Of a stretch of DNA of 64,000 nucleotides, positions 11,151 to 24,470 are shown piece after piece. This DNA is from Brachionus manjavacas (Eukaryota; Rotifera; Eurotatoria; Ploima; Brachionidae): assembly GCA_019054805.1 (NCBI GenBank), contig JAHQIY010000001.1, positions 7,392,501 through 7,456,500 of the forward strand, given 5' to 3'. The notes under the pieces are model-generated. The model was not told the origin of the DNA and ran no database searches. It was given only the letters and a program-made list of their open reading frames with translations. Position 1 is the first letter of the stretch; the number at the start of each line of letters is the position of its first letter. Position numbers and translations under genes: made by a program.

Positions 11151-12518
11151 CTGAAAAATAATCAGATAAAAATCGATTTTTTACTAATTTTTTTTTATTC
11201 TTAACATTAAACAAACAATTAAGTCTAATTAAAAATTTAAAGTAAATATTCAACAGGGACCGGGTTCGTTTAATTTAAAAGTACTCAGCCAATTTTGGAG
11301 TAAACTTAAAAACCAAACCTGCATTAAAATCAAAATTTTAAAATGATTTAAATGAATTTTGTTTATGTAGGCAATTTTTGTAAACAAAAGATTTGATATT
11401 TTAATATTTGTATGTCAAGTAAACTCCTAAAATTAGTAAAGACACTTTTTTTTTTTTGTTGGGACCAAAAATCAATGTACCGAGGCAAAATTTCTTCAAT
11501 TTATCCAAATTGAATGTAAATTTTAAGTATTTAATTTAACTCCATAAATGGTAGTGTTTAGATTTAGCAAAAAATATTTCTGATATAAATTTTACAAGCA
11601 ACAGCTCTATTGTTATAAGAGTAATAAAATAAATTACGATTTATTCAAAGGTAACAATTACTAATGAAAAATTTTCCCTGCCGAAGTTAGATGTCGAAAT
11701 TTTGCCTAAATTTTTTCACATTGGGTTTAAATAAATTTCGATTCAAAAAATTCGACCAAGTCCTATGACTTTTTATAAAAAAATCTTTTAATTTTCTTTT
11801 AAATGAATAGATAGTATACTTTTAGATAAAAACCTTCCTTCTAACTTTGGCAAGCTAGTTTATATGAGAATATAAGATAAAGCTTGAATTATTAATATTT
11901 AATATGACCTATTTTTGGCGATAATTAATTAAAATAGAGTTTCGAAGACTATTCATTTAGATGCGTAAAAATCGAGTTCATATAAAGTCATTTTACCAAT
12001 AAATGATAACTTTATTGATCAAAAATCAATTTTTAGTTGCTTTTTTTTTATTTAATTTTTTTAGAAGAGCAATAGTTTTCTAAAATTTAAATTAATTAGA
12101 ATTTTTCATTAGGCACTGGATTTATTTCTGCGAAAATGATTTAAATTTACCTGGAAGATAAATGTGGGTGTATCTAATTTATGAATAAAATTTTTGCTCT
12201 TTGAATAATTATTAACCATAATTTATTTTTTTTTTTTATTTCTGATCAAATTAGAAGCTAATAATTTTTTTCTCATTTTCTACAATTTCAATTGCTTTTG
12301 ATCGAAAAACTTGTCTTTGTAGTTGATTTTCATCTGTAAGAGAAAAGAGAAACAATTTTATCTATTTTTTTAGATCAAATTTCAAAACTTTCTTTAATTG
12401 ATTGAGGCTTTTTGTTAAAAAACATTTTTTTAAATTTTGTTTTCGTTTTATTTAGAAAAACTAAATTAGAAGTCAATGTTTAAATTTTAAAATTTTTATT
12501 CAATTGCAGTTTTTAAAA
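11151..12518. other. Intergenic, 5' flank of TMEM131
   Basis: No recognisable coding. Just before the TMEM131 start an acceptor-like TTCAATTGCAG (ending at about 12509) suggests an intron in the 5' untranslated region, so promoter and first non-coding exon probably lie in this stretch. Confidence 0.35.
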
Positions 12519-15500
12519 ATGAGTTTAAATGATAAAAGCGACAATTTTTATCAACAAATAAACAATAATTATAATAATGAAAAATACAAAAAATATCTCA
12601 AAATGTCTAGAATGCCTGTCAATTACTCGACAACAACTTGCTTTCCAATCGGCATCTATTCTAAACTAAATTTAACAGTGACCATACTGGCCTTTTTTCT
12701 AATCACAAATTGCATTTCATTTGTGCACAGTGAAGAATCAAATTTTTTCTTCGATCACGGTGATGGTAACTATGACTTTTGATTTATCTATTTTAATTTA
12801 AACTAAAAATAAGAAAATAAAATCACAACGCTCTCTTCCGAAAAATAACAAATTTCTATTCCTTTTTTAGCAATCAAATTCAGCAGTGAATCAAATGACA
12901 ATCATTTAGAAAATTTAATCCACAAAAATCTGGTAAATAAAAAAAATTTCTTTTTCCAAAAATTTAATTTCTTTCCAAGTTTTCTATGTTCTCAAGTGAA
13001 ATGTCAATTCTAGAGTAATTGTTGCTAATTTTTAAAAGTTAATTTAAGTTTAATTTTGAAAATTAAGCTCAATAGAGAAAACATCTGAAAATTCTGGAAA
13101 CACAGAATTGTTTGCAGACACTGATCACGACATCAACGATTCTCCCATAGCCAAATTTCATCCACCTCGATTGGACTTTAAAAAACAGTAAATAGATGAC
13201 AAATAAAAAAAAAAAATAATAAATTTTTTTCAAGACAGATCGGCGTACCAGTAGTGCGAACTGTTTACTTGATCAATTCTGACAAAGAGCCTCTCAAACT
13301 TGAGTCCATATCTGGCAGTACCAAGCATTTTTATTGCTCATTTTTTGTAGATAAAGTAAAATTATAGTTGAGCTTAGAAAAAATTTTTTGTAAGTAATTG
13401 TAAAGGTCATTCCAGTCAATGGTAACTCAAGTTTTGATGTATATTTCTTGGCTCGTGAATTAGGAAACACTGAGAGTTTGCTTTACATAAATACTAACAA
13501 AGGAATCCTCAAGTATCATGTAAAATTTCAGATAAAATTGAATTTCATTTTTTTTTTAAATATTTTTTTTTTAGATAAAAGGCAAAGGTATACAGAACGA
13601 GTACAGACTCAAGCCCGTACTGGACGCAAGGATTCCTCTGAATACAACGTTTACATCTGTTATAAACTTGCATAATCCGACTACCGAGTTTCTTCAAGTA
13701 ACAGAGGTCTATTCGAGCGACGACGACCTGCATATCCAAGTTCCTAATAATGACATTTTCAATCTTCTAACTGATCATCCAGATCAAAGTGTGGACTTTA
13801 AGAAAAGAATTTTATTTCAAAATTTTAATAAAAATAAATGGGTAATATTTTTTATTTTTTATTTAATTGAAAAATTGAATTTTTTTTAAATTTAGAATTT
13901 AGAACCATATGAAACAAAGCCAATAGTGATGATGCACTTTATGGGCCGTACTGCCAATAATCATACTGCTTTTTTATGCATCAAAGCAAATCAGTATTCT
14001 AACAAAGTCACCAATAAAGTTCCAATAATAAACAAGACTTGGAACCCGGACATCGACTCTCAGTCGGTGTTTAACGAAGAAGTGAACAAAGAAATTTCGT
14101 TCGTTCTTCCAATTGAATTGGAAGTGTCTCAGAGTTTGGGTATTTTTGCTCCGTACAAACAAATTGACTTCGGCCTAGTAACTTTTAAAAAAGTCAATTT
14201 TAACTACGGAACATTTGTACCATCTAAAGTCTCAAACTCAGAATCAATTAATTATTATACGATTGCTCATTCGTTTGGTTTCGAACGTGTTGTTGATTTG
14301 TATTTGGCAAATTCAGGACCCAACTTTTTGTCAATTCAAGCAAGTTTTTTTGAATTCTAAAAAAAAAATTTTTAATCATTTTTTATCAGAATATTAGCCT
14401 TTTCAAGTCTAATGAAGCATTAGAAATAGATTTTGTGAAAGAAATAGTTTTACCCCCTACTATTGATCAATTGACCAAAGTGGCCAAGATTAAATACAAT
14501 CGTAATTTTATAATAAATCAATATAGCTAAATTTTTTAATACAAATAAATAAATTAAGCCTTGCAGTCCAAAGAAAATCGTGGACAGATAATAGTCAGGA
14601 CAAATGATACAAACAAATCATTTTCAATTAATTTCAAAAGCGATTTTATCGAAGGGTATTCCTTTTTTGGAAATTTTAAATATTTTACTATTTCTGCTTT
14701 TATCAGATCTTTAGAATACGATGCAAATCAAGTGAAATTTCTACTAGATGAAAACACTCAAAGTGAAATGTGTAATTATATATTTTTTTTTAATTTTCGG
14801 GTCAAAGTTTGAATGAAATGTCGCTTTTTAATTAAAAAAAAATTAAGTATTAAAACTATCATTTAATTAAGTTGCGTAAATTAATTAATTTTAAAGAATT
14901 TTGTTTACCTGAGAAACAGAAAATTGAATTTTTAACAGAAATTTTAATCAAAATAAGTAAATTCATTTTAAATTTTAAAAATAATTATAGATTTTTATGA
15001 ATCAAGAAATTAATTTTAAATTAATTGTTTTTGTTAAATTGAAAATTTTTTTATAAAAATAGGTTAAATATTGATAGATATGTCCTTTTTTTATAAAAAC
15101 TCTTCTAGTTTTTAAAGGGATACCAAAAATATTATTTGTTTATCTTAAAAAATATTTAGTATTTATTTATTAAGTAAGTTAATTTTTTTTTTTCTAAATC
15201 TTAAAAGAGTTAACTATACAGTCCTGATCTAACATCTTTATTAAATTGATCCAAATTTTATTTCGAATTATTAATAAAATACAGTACTGATTTTGTACGA
15301 GGATTTGACGAAAATTTACGTAATTTAATGTAAAATTACTTTTGTAAAAGTAGGTAAGTTAACGTCAAATACTCGAAGAAAATAAGTAATATTAAATTAA
15401 TCGGCAATACACGCTTTTTTCACTTTAGAATAAAATTAAGAAAATAAAAAATTTTTTTTTTAATTTTTGTTGATTTTAATATTTGAAGTTTTACTAAAAT

Positions 15501-18500
15501 ACAAAGAACTATTTAGAAATTTTAGAGCATGGATTAAGTATTTTGTAATTCCAAAAAATAATCGACATGAAAAACTAATTTTTGGCTTAATTTTCTTGAT
15601 AAAATATTAACTAATTGAAAATTTCAAAAGTGCGTGAAATCGAGCTTTTAAGCACATTTAAGCTTCCAATAGTTGTTCATAAAATCGAACTAGATCAAGT
15701 TGCACAGAATTTTTTTAAGGTAATATTTTCAAAATTTAAAATTTAAAATCTAATAAGAACTTATTTTCAAATTAGATTTATGATTTTAACAATCCAGTTT
15801 ATTTTGAATCAAACAGTGATACTGAATATGAGAAAAAGCGCGTTTTTAGCCTTAAATTCTCTCTAAAACAGTATTTTGCGTTCAAAAAAGAGATCAAGTC
15901 TGCACGCGATCAAAAGTCACCAAGAAAAGATTTTTTTAATCTAATTCCAAAAATTCATATTTTCACAAATCTTACAAATTTTGAAATACCATTATACGTT
16001 TATAACAATCTTCTAATTTTTGTAAGACACTTTCGATGAATTAAAAAATTAATCTAATTTAAAATAAAAAAACGAAAGGCTAAATATGATTCAAATGATG
16101 AATACTCAATAGAAAATTTATCAGAACTTAATCTTAATTTTCTCAAATTAAATGTTGAGGAAAAAAACAGTTTTCAAATTATAAACCCAAATCCAGAAAA
16201 AGTAGGATTCAAAATAATGACGAGTATTTTTCCATTAACCTTTAAATCATAGATTACAATTAACTTAGCTGAAATAAAAAAAAAATCTCATCTCAAAGAT
16301 TTGGAGATTAAATTTAGATCTAAAGTGACTAAGTACGAGTATTTGATGGAAAATTTTGACACATTAAACAACAAAGACCAGTCCAAAGAATCACATTTTT
16401 TGAAACTCAATCAAAAATCAAAGGTAATCATTATTTTATTTATTTATTAAAAAAATTGAAAATTTTTAAAAAGATTGATATTCCGCCTGGCGCAAGAATT
16501 CTCATTGATATTTACATTACTAGTTTAATAAAAAACAGAAACCAGAATATGCTTATTAGCTCGGACTGGTGTTTTTTTAGCCTAGATTTTTTTACTAATT
16601 TTGAAGTAAATTGAATATTTGAAAGTCTAAAATAATTCGGAATATTTATATTTTCTAATTTTCTAGACCCGTACTTTGCCAATTAAATTTAGAGTTTTAA
16701 ATGGATCGATCAATTTAGTCGATAGAGACTCAATCGAACTTATTAAAATAAATTTTAAAGTATTTCCGGTAAGTGTGAATAATCTTTTTAAATAGTTTTA
16801 GTAATTTTTTTTCAAAGTATCAAACGTTTAAACATCCGATAATTTTAAAATCGACATTTTCCGAAGATCTTCAAATTGAATCACTTGAATTCAAACATTA
16901 TGGAAATTTATTTGACTTCAAATGGTAATTGCTTTTTTTTATCTTCCAAAATAATGATCAGCCTGCAAATCATCATTCACAATTTCTGTCATTTAAAAAA
17001 TATTTTTATTTCAATCACATAATTATTAGTTCAAGGAGTAAAGAAGACTTTAATTTTGTGTGACTTATGATCGGGTTTGAATAATTTAAAATCATGGACA
17101 TTAAAAATATATTAAATATAAAGTTAAAAATAGTTATCTGAATTATTTGATTTTATCGTTGAAAATTTAGGTTGTGTGAAATTAAGTACTAATTGTTAAA
17201 AAGAACAGAAAAAAATGTAAAAAAATTGAATTACTTTTTTCTAAAGGTTTAAACTTAGTTCTGTAAATGCAACATAGTGCAACATTCAAAGTTGCATCAA
17301 ATATCTAAGTCTGATAAATTTGCAGAGTGAAGCAGAAATTAAATTTCAATATAATCAAGCGAAGTGCATTTTGCAGAGATTTTGCACATCTTTAGCAGGC
17401 CTTTACAGTTGATGCAACTTTGAATGTTGCACCATGCTGCTTTCACAGAATTAATTTTAAACCTTTAGAAAAAAAGTTATTTAATTTTTTTACACTTTGT
17501 TCAGTTCTTTTGTACTGAACTTCACAAAACCGAAAATTTTTTAGAAAAATGAAAAAAATCTTCTGCCTCCCTTCAAAAAATTTAAATTTAGTTCTGTAAA
17601 TTGTATCAGTTGGTATGCCAATGTTAAATAAAGTTTGAAAAAATATTAGAATCTTGTCGAATATGATATCAGTCGAATATTTTTCAAAGTACTGAAAATG
17701 ATTACACAGGATAAGATTTTTTTTAAAACAAGAGACACCAGACTGATTCAAATTGAAAAGCACTGAATATCATAAAAATCCACGATTCTAATAATCATAT
17801 GGTATTTGTCATTTAAGGGTGAACTAATGAAAAATGTACAAGGTTTAAAGCTGCTTACAGGAACATTATGATACTATTTTTTCAAAACTAATTATAAAAT
17901 TGTTTAGATCACCATTTCTTTTTCTCTTGAATCGATATTTTATAATGATTGCATCTTTTATGATCAGAGATTTGGTGCTTTGAGCGTATATTTTGAATAG
18001 ATGAAAAATTGTCATTTACAGAACTAATTTTGAACTTCTTTAAAAAAATTTCATGTGATATTATTAGAATCAAGACCATCACTGTCGGTTCATGTCGACA
18101 AAAATCAAAATTTATGGCGCTGTGAAATTCAGTGGAAATTCAACAAAAACAATTCCTTTTTGTTTTTTTTTAAATTACAATTAAAGATAAAAATAAACTC
18201 TCAAAAAAAAATAAAAGACCTTTGATTTCTTTTAAAGTTTATTAAATTAATTTTATGCTCTGTCTTTTTAACCTACTATGAAATTTAATTTTTACGTTAA
18301 AATTATATTACAGTTTTTTTAGCAAGAAATTTTTACCTTTTTAACTTTAATTTAAAAAAGAAGGAAATGTTTTTGACCAATTTCTGCTGAATTTCATACC
18401 GTCAATTTGAATTAACATGAGTTAATAAGAGAAAAAAATTGCTAATGTTGGTTCTACATGGTTAGGAAATCATTGATTATTTAATCATTTATTGTCAAAC

Positions 18501-21500
18501 TAAAACTTTTTTAATTTTTAAATTTAAAAATAAACTATTTTTGCTACAAAAATTTTTAAACTTTATAGTCAAGGAAAATTTTTGGTAAAACCATTTTTTT
18601 TCCACGAATTTATTAGATTTTTTTCAAATTTTTTTTTGTAAAATTAAATTTTTAATTCAGTTTCGGTCTGATTTTAAATTAAAAAAATCTCAAAAAGCTC
18701 TTCAGGATTTTTTAATTCTAAACCGATTAAATGTTCAATCGTTCTTAATTTGACTAAATAAAGCCTAAGCTAAATGCAAATTTGCGTATTTAGACTTTCT
18801 CCTAAATTAAAAAAGTATTGCTGCCTAAAAATCACTATTGAGTAGAGATTTGGCTTTTCGATTTTTTTGAAATAAAAAATGTGTCTTTCCAAAGGGAAGA
18901 TTTGAGTGGCATGAATTTAGAAGATGACGAAATGGCTTTTGGCACCTCAAATGCGTTAATCAGACCAAACAAAACAACTTCAATTGGTCATTTCGAATTC
19001 GATCCCAAGCTTTTGTGCCTAGAGCACTCGTACCTCGGCATTGAGCCGAACGAAGATTATTCGATTAAAAAGTTATCAAACGCAATTGTTACCAATTTGG
19101 ATCAATTGGAGAACGCTTCATTGTCTCTTATTCACGATCTATGGCTCAAAACGTTCAAAATTAACAATTTAAATTTTCTATCTGCAGAAAAAATCCTACA
19201 AGCAGTGGACTTTGACGCCAGAATGCTCAAAATAATGGAAAGAAATTTCCAAAACTTGAATAAATTGACACATGAATTCAAGTCTAGTCTAGATATCAAA
19301 ATTGGAAGAAAAAATGTTTCAAATTTAAATTTGAGTATTTCACTTCCGATTGAGTTCAGTTTTGAGCGGCCACGCATTGCTTTGCCAGACTCCATCTCAT
19401 TCGACACGACTCAAATTTACCTTGAGTCAAGCACGCGCAACATTACTCTTTTAAATCCGTCCAAGAGCAGCGTCTTAATTCAAATACTTCTCTTAGACTC
19501 CTATTCATCTGATGAAAAATTTTTAGACCTTGTCGACTCAAATGGATTTTTGACCAAGCACAAAAACTTGACCAAACTTTCAAATAAAATGTTCTCTCTT
19601 TCTTTGGTTCACAAAAATTTGGCTCAACACCACAAAATAAACAAGCTACTACACGACATGGACATTCAGCCGGACAAACAGTCCATAGTGACCATTTTGG
19701 AAGCGCAGGAAACTGTTTTTGTCAAAATTAAATTCAGCCCTACCAAATTGGGATCATTTGAAAACTTCCTAATTATTCGAAATAATTTGACTCTTGTGGA
19801 AACCTTTCATTTAAGGGCCGAGGCCGGAACTGCTGAGATTCGCATAAATGACCAGGCACCCACTCATACATCGAACTTTGTCAACAAAGAATTCAGACAT
19901 AGGACTGTGGGTCAGTCTTTTTTGGAAATCAAAATGAGTCCAGAAATGGAAATTTGTGGGTCGATGGGTCGCGATCGCAATGACAGGTTGCATGGACTTT
20001 TCAGTCTGAACACCTCTATTTTGGAGTATTTGAATGTTCTGGACGATTCGAGTGGTAATTGTGCTACGAAAAGCGACAGTGATTGTCAAGTGCCGAAATT
20101 TGGCGACCCTTCTAAAAAATGGTATAAAAACCGCGAGGGAATTGTGCTCAGAAATTTGTTCCAGGTAAAAAATGTTGGCACCACTGATTTGATGGTGTTC
20201 AAAATATTGCTCGACGGCGAACCATGTATTTCTCAAGGCTTCGAGGTGTACAATTGCCGTCCGTTTAAATTGAGCCGCAATTTCGACTCCAAATTCCATC
20301 TGGACATTCGTTACCAGCCTGATTTTACAAACTCAGTGATTCTAAAGCGTCTCACTCTAGTGACCAACATTGGCGACTTGGAATACTATGTACGAGTTAA
20401 GATACCGCACACTTTGCTCTCATTTTGTCACGATTCTTTGCCAAGGCCGCCTTTGGAAAACTACCTGATTTATCTATGCCTTATTTTGTTGACTTTTTTG
20501 CTAACTATTATTTTCATTAGCGCTATCTTTGAGTCAAAATCAATAGTCAACTTTCAAATGGTCAATTTGAAAAAAACTATAGGACAGAAAAAAGAATTTA
20601 CCGCTTTGCAGGTGGCAAGCGAGTTCAATTTACAGAAAGAGGTGTCAGTGTCGAACAAGCACTCGACACAAAGCGTCACTAGAGCCAAATCACTGAACGA
20701 AACCGAGCCCAAGCAAGTCAAGTCGCCTAAAGCCGGGCGTAAACACACCACTAGTCCGAGAACTAATGAGACCAAGTCAAAGCCGAAAAAAGCCCCCAAA
20801 GAAAAAGACACTTTTGGGTTCGAGCCGCTAGAAATTGATATTAAAAATCCCAGTTCGCCCAAAGCTCAGAAAAAGGAAGAGAAAAAGCCGTGTGAAACTC
20901 CAGTCGACTCGATTGAGACCAAGAATAGAAAAGAGAAAAAAAAGTCCAAGTGCAACAAACAGGTTAAGATTGAAAACAATGTCAATTATAAAACTGTGTC
21001 GAGCAGTAGTAGTGGATCGATTTCGGCAAATAGTAGCGGTACTTCGACTCCATCGCCATCGGTGTCCATGTCTCCGGTTCAATTTGTTGACACCAAGTCT
21101 GTATGTGCAACTCAGGTTGAAAATAAGGAGATTAAGAAAGAGTTAAAAAGTAGTAAAGTTGAGCCGGAAAAAAATTGTCATCAAATTTTAATTCAGAATA
21201 CAATTGATGAAACTTTGAGTAATTTAAAGAAAACTTCTTCATGCGAACAAGTTCCTGCTAGTCCGATTAAAACCGATGAGGCGTTCAAACAAAATTTGAC
21301 CATGCTGAATCTTTTGAATATTTTAAATTATCAACAAGAGCCAGTGATTGATTTGCAAAACTCGAATGCTAACCACAATGGCTTGATTTTAAGTCAATTA
21401 AAACATTTGTATCAATCGAATCCAATAGCTCAAATAAATGCCTTAGTCGACTCTAGTCCGGCAAGAGAAATATTTCCTCCTTTACAAAACGAGTCAGCGG

Positions 21501-23918
21501 CATATTTTGCGCACCAACAGGACCTTTCCAATTTGATTATCAACTCAAATTTAAATGAAAACTTTGACAGCTGTAAGTTAAAAAATTTTTTCCCATGCTT
21601 TTCGAATTTTCCACCAATTTAATATTTATCTTAATATTTTACTTGCTTTTACGTGTTTAAGTAGAATTTTTGACATTTTTATCATTTAAATCATACAATA
21701 AAATTCGGTTAACAATTAATTAGATAGGTATGCGATTTGTTTGCCCTAATTATCAAAAACTCTATAACTTAATTTTTGCGGAAAAACTTATTCATTAAAA
21801 AGAATTTAAAAGATTTTAAAAATGTCTTTATTGCTAGACTTCAAAATTTTTTGATTAGTATAGAGATGTTTTTTTTTTTTTAAACAGATTAATTGTTCAC
21901 ATTAAAAAAAAAAATAAAAGTTAAAAACAAACAATTAATGGGGGTAACAATATATGTCTGCAAAAACCTTGCAATGTAATTGCACACTTGGTTGTAATAC
22001 TTTTTAATGGGGTGCAAAATGCAGAAAATTACTTATTTTACTGCATTAAGCAAATTTGCTTATAATTAAGCATTTTACAGAACTGAATTATCTCTTTTAG
22101 TAAAAAAGTTATTCATGTTTTTCTGAATTGAAATGATCGAATTGAAACGAACTTCACAACCCCCAATTAATGTGCTATTTTTTATTTGATTTTGTCCTTT
22201 TTTAAGACACTTTATATTTTCTAATTTAAAAAATTTGAAATTTAAAAATCAATAAAAAATATAAATATGGTAAACAATTTATCATTTCCATTAATTATTT
22301 TCCATTTAAAATTATCTCCTGCATGAATTGTAAATTTTTATAATGTGAATTAAATTTATTTCTTAAACTTAAATGTTTAACGAACTGTAAATAATGCAAA
22401 TTTTTAAGAAAAATATATTTCTCCATTAGATTTATTCACCTTTTTCTAGTAAGATTTTAGACCGATGCTCTTGAACTGATTTTTAATAGGTAAAGAGTTA
22501 ATAAGTGTTTACTTTATATGATCTTTATCCCATCGATACTATGGTATAAGTTTTTTTTAAGAATTTTATTTAGTTTTTAATTTATCAATAGAATAAAAAT
22601 TGCTATTTCAATCATAAACTTTTTTATTTATTTTGTTAATTCCAATAACTGCTCAATCTTCGCCAATGTTTTGAGTTTAAAAAGTTTTAGATTTTTTTAT
22701 CTTGATAATATGTAAAAAATTTTAAGAACTAAATTAAACTAAAAACAAAAGTAAGATAATATAAAATAAAATTTTTAAAATTTTTTTATATTTTTAATTC
22801 AGTTAATTACTAAAAAAATTTCTATCTGAATTTTTTTGGTTTTTATTTCTGTTTTAAAAGTTGTCTAAACAAATGATCTTTGAGAAGTTAAATTGAAAAT
22901 TTAAGATAATTAAAAAATTTAAATTGTCTTTAAGTAAAAGAGTAATAGGAATTTTTTTAATTATGTGTTCCAAATTTTATCATAGCCATTTTTGGTTAAT
23001 TTAATTTAAATTCAGTCAGTCGATCGGTATCAATTTTGTCCAAACGTTCACCATCGTCGGAAACTTCGCGGTCGCCACCAAGAATTTTTAAACCCATCAA
23101 AAATAGTGATCTGTATGAAGAGTACAATCTTGATCAAAATAGTACAGAATCGATGCCCGAATCGAATTTTTGGCATCAAGTAAAGGAAGACTGTGAATTT
23201 GAGGACAGTTTAGTTGTTGACGAATTCAATCCTGATGGTACTTGAAGAAAATTTTTCTTTAAATTTAATCATTAATCTCTAAAATCTATCAGAACTAAAA
23301 TCACTGCTTTATTAACAATAAATTTTTTTTTTTTCTAATTTTTGTATTATTTTAGATGAATATGACAGCATGGTGGAACAGACTGAACAATTTGATAACC
23401 TATTTTTCCGACACAGCAGAGATGATAGAGCAAATGAAGCACCGATGAAAATTCCATTAAATAAGACCCTCTCGGTTCCGTCTAACCCTTCTCTGATTGA
23501 TTTTGATTCAAAAATATATTCATTTGAGCTAGAGGACAATTTTAATAGACATATAAAGTTCGGACCTATAGAAAGGCCAAAGAATGGACTAAATGAATCG
23601 AAGAATAGAAAATCAAATGGCATTAATCAAAATACAACTAACTACACGCTGCTGAGAAATCAAGCAAATCAAGGACCTCTGACATTTAATGAGTTTAAGC
23701 TATTTGGAAGCGAGACTAAGTCAGACTTGGATAATGCTTTGGAGAGTCTAGTGCCATCTGGCAATTCTCAATTAAATAAAAATCAAGCTTGGAATTCAGT
23801 ATTATTAAACGAATTTAACATTTTTCCAACAACAAGTGAACAAGACCCGGTCGACTTGATTAAAAATATTTGGTCGGACAAATTCATTAATGATAACACC
23901 GAAAATTATGGCAATTAA
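12519..23918 (+). CDS. TMEM131: TMEM131 homologue, 20 coding exons
   Basis: Type I membrane protein related to TMEM131/TMEM131L, which acts in collagen secretion (procollagen recruitment and TRAPPIII contact). Exons: 12519-12765, 12871-12932, 13075-13187, 13235-13355, 13406-13519, 13575-13841, 13896-14339, 14390-14501, 14559-14655, 14707-14771, 15631-15719, 15776-16021, 16079-16201, 16253-16423, 16474-16605, 16667-16768, 16818-16924, 18895-21572, 23016-23237, 23356-23918. All phases agree, giving 2,024 residues. A hydrophobic signal follows a 50-residue lead (LTVTILAFFLITNCISFVHS). Family blocks follow: FLARELGNTESLLYINT, VINLHNPTTEFLQVTEVYSS, NNHTAFLCIK and DFGLVTFKK. The last membrane helix (LIYLCLILLTFLLTIIFI, about 20466-20519) precedes a long charged serine/lysine-rich cytoplasmic tail. 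The intron after exon 7 is GC-AG. Exon 18 is unusually long (2.7 kb). The tail exons are assigned by phase only. TMEM131 and TMEM131L cannot be separated here. Confidence 0.92.
14340..14389 (+). other. GC-AG intron in TMEM131
   Basis: The donor is CAA|GCAAGT and the acceptor TTTTTATCAG, 50 bp. It joins NFLSIQ to NISLFKSNEAL in phase 0. The nearby GT (14346) would give an in-frame stop after splicing, so the GC donor is the only choice that keeps the frame. Confidence 0.8.
14656..14706 (+). other. Stop-free 51-bp intron in TMEM131
   Basis: A GTATTC donor and TTTATCAG acceptor. The intron is 17 codons long and has no stop in the reading frame, so retention would insert 17 residues (YSFFGNFKYFTIS within). 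Removing it restores the family pattern in which EG is followed directly by a beta-strand region (SLEYDANQVKFLL), so I take it as an intron. Confidence 0.65.
17222..17487. mobile_element. Palindromic MITE with roughly 75-bp inverted repeats
   Basis: The left arm (about 17222-17303) and the inverted right arm (about 17400-17487) share ACTTTTTTCTAAAGGTTTAA, then TTCTGT.AA.GCA.CAT.GTG and then CAACATTCAAAGTTGCATCAA. Within each arm TGCAAC...GTTGCA can form a smaller hairpin. The centre has no coding. It sits in the 2-kb intron between TMEM131 exons 17 and 18. Related pieces occur at 4752-4790, about 21940-22130, 52851-52915 and 56983-57060. Read as a non-autonomous fold-back DNA element; superfamily not determined. 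Confidence 0.7.
17496..17531 (+). repeat. Dispersed repeat TTACACTTTGTTC...TACTGAACTTCA
   Basis: TTACACTTTGTTCAGTTCTT followed by TTGTACTGAACTTCA is repeated almost exactly at 54271-54307. The core GTTCAGT...ACTGAAC is itself an imperfect palindrome. It adjoins the MITE and may be part of a larger composite element. Confidence 0.55.
21940..22130 (-). repeat. Diverged MITE copy
   Basis: On the reverse strand GAATAACTTTTTT...CAGTTCTGTAAAATGC matches the end of the palindromic element at 17222. It also contains several TGCA motifs. It lies in the 1.4-kb intron before TMEM131 exon 19. Confidence 0.45.
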
Positions 23919-24470
23919 ATATATCTCAAATTTCCAGTATTATTAAATATCAAATATAAAATAAAATTTAAAATTCTGATTTTTTTATGAAATCCTTTTT
24001 TAATTGTTAATTACGGGGTCGTTTTAATGGTTGTCATCCCGATATATAATTTAAATGAAGCAAATACATAAACATCATTACCGAGTGAAAATTTGGAACA
24101 AGATACATTAGTAATTGAAGATGAATTTTGATTAAATCTTTTTGTTATTTGTTAAGCTTATTTTAACAAAAATTTAATTTAGAAAAGTTTTTCGAACATT
24201 ATCAAATGCACTCAAATTTAGTTCTTTTATGGTTTTTTTTTGGTGTAGTAATTTTTTCCAATTGTAAATTTTATATTTTTTGTTGTTGTTATATTTCAAC
24301 TATATATAATTGTGAGATTAACCGATTTTAAAAATAAATTTTTGAAAATTAAATATTTGTTTTTTAGCTAAATATTTTTTCTTTCAATAGATTAAATTCA
24401 ATTAAATAAAAAAAAATAATATTAACAAACGATGAATTTTTTTTTGAAAGATAACCCTCAATACTTAGTC
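23919..24470. other. 3' flank of TMEM131, no further gene
   Basis: A candidate polyadenylation signal AATAAA lies about 40 bp after the stop. Nothing else is recognisable. Confidence 0.4.

Noticed and set aside
17443..17763. 106-codon minus-strand frame
   Set aside because: Starts inside the right arm of the MITE, is phenylalanine/lysine-rich low-complexity sequence, and matches no family.
19811..20299. 162-codon minus-strand frame
   Set aside because: Lies antisense inside the long TMEM131 exon 18; the plus strand has clear homology and phase-consistent splicing.
20554..21146. Three overlapping frames on both strands over the TMEM131 tail
   Set aside because: Shadows of the lysine- and serine-rich cytoplasmic tail of TMEM131.
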